NCBI GenBank assembly: GCA_023091665.1
Contig: JALJCQ010000027.1
Location: forward strand, 124,001-188,000
From: Pythium myriotylum
Taxonomy: Eukaryota > Oomycota > Peronosporomycetes > Pythiales > Pythiaceae
Direction of reading: 5' to 3'
Length of the DNA: 64,000 nucleotides
In this document: positions 59,838 through 64,000 of the stretch, in pieces
Numbering within the stretch: position 1 is the first letter of the stretch
Layout: each line of letters begins with the position of its first letter
Notes under the pieces: model-generated
What the model saw: only the letters and a program-made list of their open reading frames with translations
Databases searched by the model: none
Told to the model about the DNA's origin: nothing
Translations under genes and position numbers: made by a program

Positions 59838-62800
59838 TCAACTCGTTGCCTTGAGGCCGCACGCCGAGATGAGGCGCTGGAACGTCTTACCCTCAATGGG
59901 CTTCGTGAGGAAGTCGGCGACCTGTGAGGCTGATGGCACGTACTGGAGATCGATGGCACCTTCGGCAAGATGCTCACGGACGAAGTGGTATCGAATATCC
60001 ACGTGCTTGGCCCTGGCACTGTAGCCAACGTTCTTTGCCATTGCGATAGCACTCTTGTTGTCCGTGTTGATCATCGTCGGCTGCGACTGTGCATGTCCCA
60101 GCTCCTCCAGCAGCGTCCTGGCCCATAGTACTTCCTGCGTGCACATGGAGATGGCGGTGTACTCGGCTTCCGCTGTGCTGAGTGCCACCGTACGCTGCAG
60201 CTTCGACTTGAACACCACTGGTCCGCCGTTCATTGTCAACATAAGGCCTGTCGTCGATCGGCGCGTGTGTGTGTCGCTGGCCCAATCTGAGTCACTCCAT
60301 GCAGCAAAAGTCACCGATCCATCTTTGCCCTTGTATGTGATGCCCAGGTCCACTGTGCCTTTCAAGTAACGCACGATGCGAATCGCAGCGTTCCAATGCA
60401 CCTCGCGCGGCTGCTCAGCAAAGCGACTGAGGTAGCTCACCGCGTACGCTATGTCGGGACGTGTCCCCATCGCGAGGTATTGCAGTGCTCCAATCAGCGA
60501 TCTGAATGGGCGTCGTGACATCCGTTCTTGTTCAGACAGCGACGGCTGAGTGTCGAGTTTGGTCATGAGCTGACCCTTGTCGCATGGGTTCATCACGGGT
60601 GTGGCGTCCGTCTGGTTGTACTTCTCAACAAGGCGGCGGATGAACTGCGACTGCTTGATGCTCATCACTTTGTTGTTCACGTCGTGCTGGATCTCCATCC
60701 CGATAACGTATTTCGCAGGGCCCAGGTCCTTCATCTTGAAGTGCTGCTTCAGTTGGTCTTTGACAGCGATGATTTGGTACTCGTGCTTGGCGAAGATCAA
60801 CAGGTCATCCACATACAGACTGATGTACATAAAGTCACGTCCGACCCTCTTTACAAATACACATGGGTCGCTCATGCACGCCTTGAAGCCGATCTGAGCG
60901 AAGATCTTCGTAATGGTCTGGTACCACACGGCAGAGGCCTGCTTCAGACCATACAGGCTTCGCTTCAGGCGGCACACTTCATCGGGATGATGATCCACAC
61001 CATCTGGTACACGCATGTAGATGGTCTCTTTGATCTTTCCGTGCAAGAAGGCAGTCTCCACATCACACTGGTGCACGATGTACCCAAGCTGACAGCATAA
61101 CGAGAGTAGGATTCGAATCGAGTTGAGTGCAGCTACGGGAGAGTACGTCTCGTTGTAGTCAACCCCAAACGCTTGGCTGAACCCCTGTGCCACCAATCGA
61201 GCTTTGTATCGCACGATCTCACCCTTCTCGTTACGCTTTAGAGCGAATACCCACTTGCAACCGACGATGTGGGCGCCTTCAGGAGGTCTCACGAGCTCCC
61301 ACACTTCGTGTTCACCAAGTGACATCAGTTCGCGTCGCACTGCTGCCTGCCAATTACTTGCGTTCGTGGACTGCATTGCTGCTTCATACGAAGTTGGCAC
61401 CTCACTCACTGCGTTGGCTTGCTCTGGTGCCGGTAGGAGTCGTGGTCGCTTCTGTTCTCGCCGATTGATGTCGTCGTCACGCCGATCTCCCCTCACGACG
61501 ACCGCATTCTCAGGACGCAGCACTAACTGGTTCTCGACTGATGGGACTGTAGACTGCACAGCTACGAGACGATCTTCGATTGGTGCAGGTAGTGCTGCGA
61601 CTGTCTGGCGACCGAGGCGACGCACGGGTGGATGGAACACCAAAGGACTCGTTGTCGTCTGGTACTCAAGTTGTGGTTGCTGTTGGTGTGTCAGCGGGGC
61701 CTCTGGCTGACGATGCACTGGTGCCGGGGACTCTGGCTCCATTGGGTTTGGTGTTGACAACATGGTCGACGGACTTTCAGTAAGAGATCTTGGTTGGTGC
61801 TGTGGCCCTTCTTCATCCACATCCATCGGTTGTGGATTGCGACTTGTGTTTGGCTTTTCCACAACATCATGATCATCGTCGCGCCGCAACACCACTCTGT
61901 TTTCACCAGGTACGACCTCGATGAAACGCGGTGAATCGACCTCTCGTAGCACCACCGACCGCACAACTTCGAGTTTGCTTGCCTCTTTGTTCCACACACG
62001 ATAGCCCTTCGTAGTCTCGGAGTAGCCCAGGAGTACACACTGGAAGGCCTTTGGCTCAAGCTTCCCGCGCTTGCTTTTGTCAATGTGCGCGTAGCCCTCA
62101 GATCCAATCACTCGAAGGTGACTCAGTGAAGGGCGCACTCCAAAGCACAACTCGAAAGGAGATCGTCCAGGACGCACTGTCGTCGGAATTCGGTTGAGTA
62201 CGTGCACAATAGCAGCCATCACCTCAGCCCACCATCTTTGATTCATTGCACGGTGGATCATCGCAGATCGAGTGGCGTCTGCAATCGTTCGGTTCATTCT
62301 CTCAGCCACTCCGTTCTGTTGAGGGTTGTACGGGACAGTAAGTTGGTGTGTGATGCCGTACTTCTGGCAGAAAGAGGCGAAGCTGTGGTTCACGTATTCG
62401 CCCCCATTGTCCGATCGAATGCACTTGATTCGCTTACTGAGCTGGTTCTCGATCCAAGCTTTGAATCTTTTGAAGTGAGTGAGCACCTCGGACTTGGATT
62501 TCATGAAGTAGATTGCCGTGAACCGAGAGTAGTCATCCACGAAGGTCACTGCGTACTTGGCTTTTCCAAACGAAGAAACTCGCATGGGACCCATGACATC
62601 ACTATGGATGACTTCGAGCGGTGCAATGGTCTTTACGCCTGACCGAACGCTCCGTGGGTAGCGCTCCACACACATCTTGCCTTGTACACACGCGTCACAC
62701 AGTTCATCATGCTTGCAGTCGGCGAGACTAGCGGGGACACCATCACACGCATTCACAATATCTGCCAAACGGCTGTCACCAACTTGCATCATGCGTGCGT

Positions 62801-64000
62801 GCCACAGCTCAAAGTCTTTGCACTTCAACGCTCCCGCATTGGCGTCACATTTAGCACTTAAACCGTTAGTCCCAGCTTCTTTCACACTATCATCATCAGA
62901 TAGCACGACCTCGTCGTCCGTAGAACCACCAAAAGCATCACCGAAAAGATCACCGATAGTATCACGATCATCACTGTGGTCGAGACGAGCATGGGCACTA
63001 CTCGCTGCCTCTGCGTGCACTGTGTACGATTTGGCCATTCGAGGCACCTGCAACAGTGGCTTGCCTTCGTACGAGATCACACATGAGTCACGCTTGAAGT
63101 GGACCTCAACATCCTTCTCCGTCAGAGCCGACACCGATATCAGCCGCTTGTCTAACCCGGGTACGTGGAGAACTTGTGTCAGCGTCACACGATTGCCATT
63201 GCTAGCCTTGAAACGAACAGAGCCCGACGCCACCGCGTAGAGCTGGTTGCCGTCGGCCATCTCCACAGGCGTTCCGTGAGTAAAACGCTTGTATGTCACA
63301 AAGTCGCGCTCTTCGAAGGTCATATGGGATGTGGCCCCACTGTCCACGAGCCATCCCGAGATGGGTGCACTTGTCGCAGAAAAAACGTGCTCACTTCCCT
63401 CAGCCAAAGGACAGTTCGCTTCCTTGTGCCCGTATTTGTTGCACTTGTAGCACTTTCCGTTGAATTTGCCACCATCACTCGGCTTCTTCTTGTGCAGGGG
63501 CCCCTTGCCCTTGCCCTGAACCTGGCCGTGTCGCCGCGGTCCAAACTGTCCTCGCCGTGGACGCCCAACACGTAGGGCCGTCTCCGTCACCTCCCTCTCT
63601 TGCATGCGCTCGTACTCTCTGCGGAGCATCTCCTTGGCCTCAAGCAGGTCAACACCAGGCTTGTTCTCGATGACTCGCACGATCGCTTCATACTCTGACG
63701 ACAGGCTGCCTAGCAGCACCACCAGCTTCTCGTCCTCCTTCATGAGGTCTCCGATGGCCTCCATGGCCATCACGAGGTTGTCGAACTTGAGCATGTGCTC
63801 CGAGATGTCTTCCCCTTGCACCATGCGCAGCTCATGAAGCTTCTTTCGGAGGTTGATACGGTTGTGAAGGTTCCGCTTCACGAAGTACCGCTCGAGGATC
63901 AACCAGGCCTCCATGGCCGTGGTTGCATTTCGCACCATCATCTGGAACGGAGGACTCAGTCGCATGGAAACAATCGCTAACGCCTTCTCGTCGTTGACTT
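59838..64000 (-). CDS. copia-3 Gag-Pol polyprotein, partial at right edge
   Basis: The frame is open from the right edge to the stop at 59838, at least 1387 codons (the ATG at 63965 is internal; upstream codons read VNDEKALAIVS). Order: Gag (RKKLHELRMVQGEDI), CCHC knuckle (CYKCNKYGHKEANC), aspartic protease (WLVDSGATSHMTF), GAG-pre-integrase (WHARMMQVG, CDACVQGK), integrase (VIHSDVMGPM, IRSDNGGEY, NGVAERMNR: D-D-E intact), RT (KWVFALKRNEK, KARLVAQGFSQ, LYVDDLLIF) and RNase H (WSDSDWASD, STAEAEYTAI, NKSAIAMA, RAKHVDIRYHF). No stop or shift is seen, so it is probably active and a candidate helper for copia-2. Confidence 0.93.
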   Translation of the reverse strand, partial: VNDEKALAIVSMRLSPPFQMMVRNATTAMEAWLILERYFVKRNLHNRINLRKKLHELRMVQGEDISEHMLKFDNLVMAMEAIGDLMKEDEKLVVLLGSLSSEYEAIVRVIENKPGVDLLEAKEMLRREYERMQEREVTETALRVGRPRRGQFGPRRHGQVQGKGKGPLHKKKPSDGGKFNGKCYKCNKYGHKEANCPLAEGSEHVFSATSAPISGWLVDSGATSHMTFEERDFVTYKRFTHGTPVEMADGNQLYAVASGSVRFKASNGNRVTLTQVLHVPGLDKRLISVSALTEKDVEVHFKRDSCVISYEGKPLLQVPRMAKSYTVHAEAASSAHARLDHSDDRDTIGDLFGDAFGGSTDDEVVLSDDDSVKEAGTNGLSAKCDANAGALKCKDFELWHARMMQVGDSRLADIVNACDGVPASLADCKHDELCDACVQGKMCVERYPRSVRSGVKTIAPLEVIHSDVMGPMRVSSFGKAKYAVTFVDDYSRFTAIYFMKSKSEVLTHFKRFKAWIENQLSKRIKCIRSDNGGEYVNHSFASFCQKYGITHQLTVPYNPQQNGVAERMNRTIADATRSAMIHRAMNQRWWAEVMAAIVHVLNRIPTTVRPGRSPFELCFGVRPSLSHLRVIGSEGYAHIDKSKRGKLEPKAFQCVLLGYSETTKGYRVWNKEASKLEVVRSVVLREVDSPRFIEVVPGENRVVLRRDDDHDVVEKPNTSRNPQPMDVDEEGPQHQPRSLTESPSTMLSTPNPMEPESPAPVHRQPEAPLTHQQQPQLEYQTTTSPLVFHPPVRRLGRQTVAALPAPIEDRLVAVQSTVPSVENQLVLRPENAVVVRGDRRDDDINRREQKRPRLLPAPEQANAVSEVPTSYEAAMQSTNASNWQAAVRRELMSLGEHEVWELVRPPEGAHIVGCKWVFALKRNEKGEIVRYKARLVAQGFSQAFGVDYNETYSPVAALNSIRILLSLCCQLGYIVHQCDVETAFLHGKIKETIYMRVPDGVDHHPDEVCRLKRSLYGLKQASAVWYQTITKIFAQIGFKACMSDPCVFVKRVGRDFMYISLYVDDLLIFAKHEYQIIAVKDQLKQHFKMKDLGPAKYVIGMEIQHDVNNKVMSIKQSQFIRRLVEKYNQTDATPVMNPCDKGQLMTKLDTQPSLSEQERMSRRPFRSLIGALQYLAMGTRPDIAYAVSYLSRFAEQPREVHWNAAIRIVRYLKGTVDLGITYKGKDGSVTFAAWSDSDWASDTHTRRSTTGLMLTMNGGPVVFKSKLQRTVALSTAEAEYTAISMCTQEVLWARTLLEELGHAQSQPTMINTDNKSAIAMAKNVGYSARAKHVDIRYHFVREHLAEGAIDLQYVPSASQVADFLTKPIEGKTFQRLISACGLKATS

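Larger units (their letters stand above)
59641..64000 (-). mobile_element. Ty1/copia LTR retrotransposon (copia-3), truncated by window edge
   Basis: 3' LTR, polypurine tract and an uninterrupted gag-pol frame; the 5' LTR would lie beyond the right edge. It is related to copia-2 (same order, similar RT and integrase) but complete where copia-2 is deleted. Confidence 0.9.

Overview
The window looks like nuclear DNA of an oomycete (Peronosporomycetes-type stramenopile). The main evidence is six tandemly dispersed genes for START + FYVE-like zinc-finger proteins, a family strongly expanded in oomycetes. Other support comes from compact genes with few, ~50-70 nt introns, small secreted cysteine-rich proteins, and abundant Ty1/copia and LINE retroelements. 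No bacterial operons, RBSs, CRISPR arrays or rRNA genes were seen, and no tRNA was recognised.

Layout. 1-10 kb is a transposon graveyard: a probable LINE 3' end with a (TAAA)5 tail, a complete copia element with near-identical LTRs (1723-8028, minus strand) carrying an extra ORF between its 5' LTR and gag, a gypsy-like 5' fragment, and a small hAT deletion derivative with clear TIRs and flanking duplication (8869-9993). 10.3-11.4 kb holds an aldo/keto reductase gene. 12.3-12.7 kb holds a secreted six-cysteine protein gene broken by one TAG. 14.5-19.2 kb holds an ABCG-type half transporter, a SAM methyltransferase and a six-exon double-hotdog acyl-CoA thioesterase (opposite strand). 19.9-24.5 kb holds small secreted proteins, two intact six-cysteine paralogues and a DUF2306-type pseudogene. 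25.2-29.8 kb is a second, recently inserted but defective copia element. 31.1-34.6 kb is an inverted second copy of the transporter-methyltransferase segment plus a thioesterase 3' fragment, with a foldback element in its upstream region. 35-38.5 kb contains two LINE relics around a perfect 75-bp palindrome. 38.8 kb holds an intact DUF2306-type membrane protein gene. 40.1-56.1 kb is the START/FYVE-like cluster (four plus, two minus). 57-59 kb holds a LINE relic and another small secreted protein gene. From 59.6 kb to the right edge is a third copia element with an intact reading frame that runs out of the window.

How it fits together. Two host themes dominate. One is membrane and lipid proteins (transporter/methyltransferase pair, acyl-CoA thioesterase, START/FYVE-like proteins, DUF2306). 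The other is secreted small proteins (six-cysteine family, INY/NPY family). Both have been amplified locally by duplication and apparently reshaped by gene conversion. The most unusual host features are the ABCG copies, whose ATPase motifs are degenerate except for Walker A, and the START/FYVE-like family, whose zinc finger keeps all eight cysteines but lacks the phosphoinositide-binding basic motif. All functional statements are from sequence reading by eye; no database search was run.
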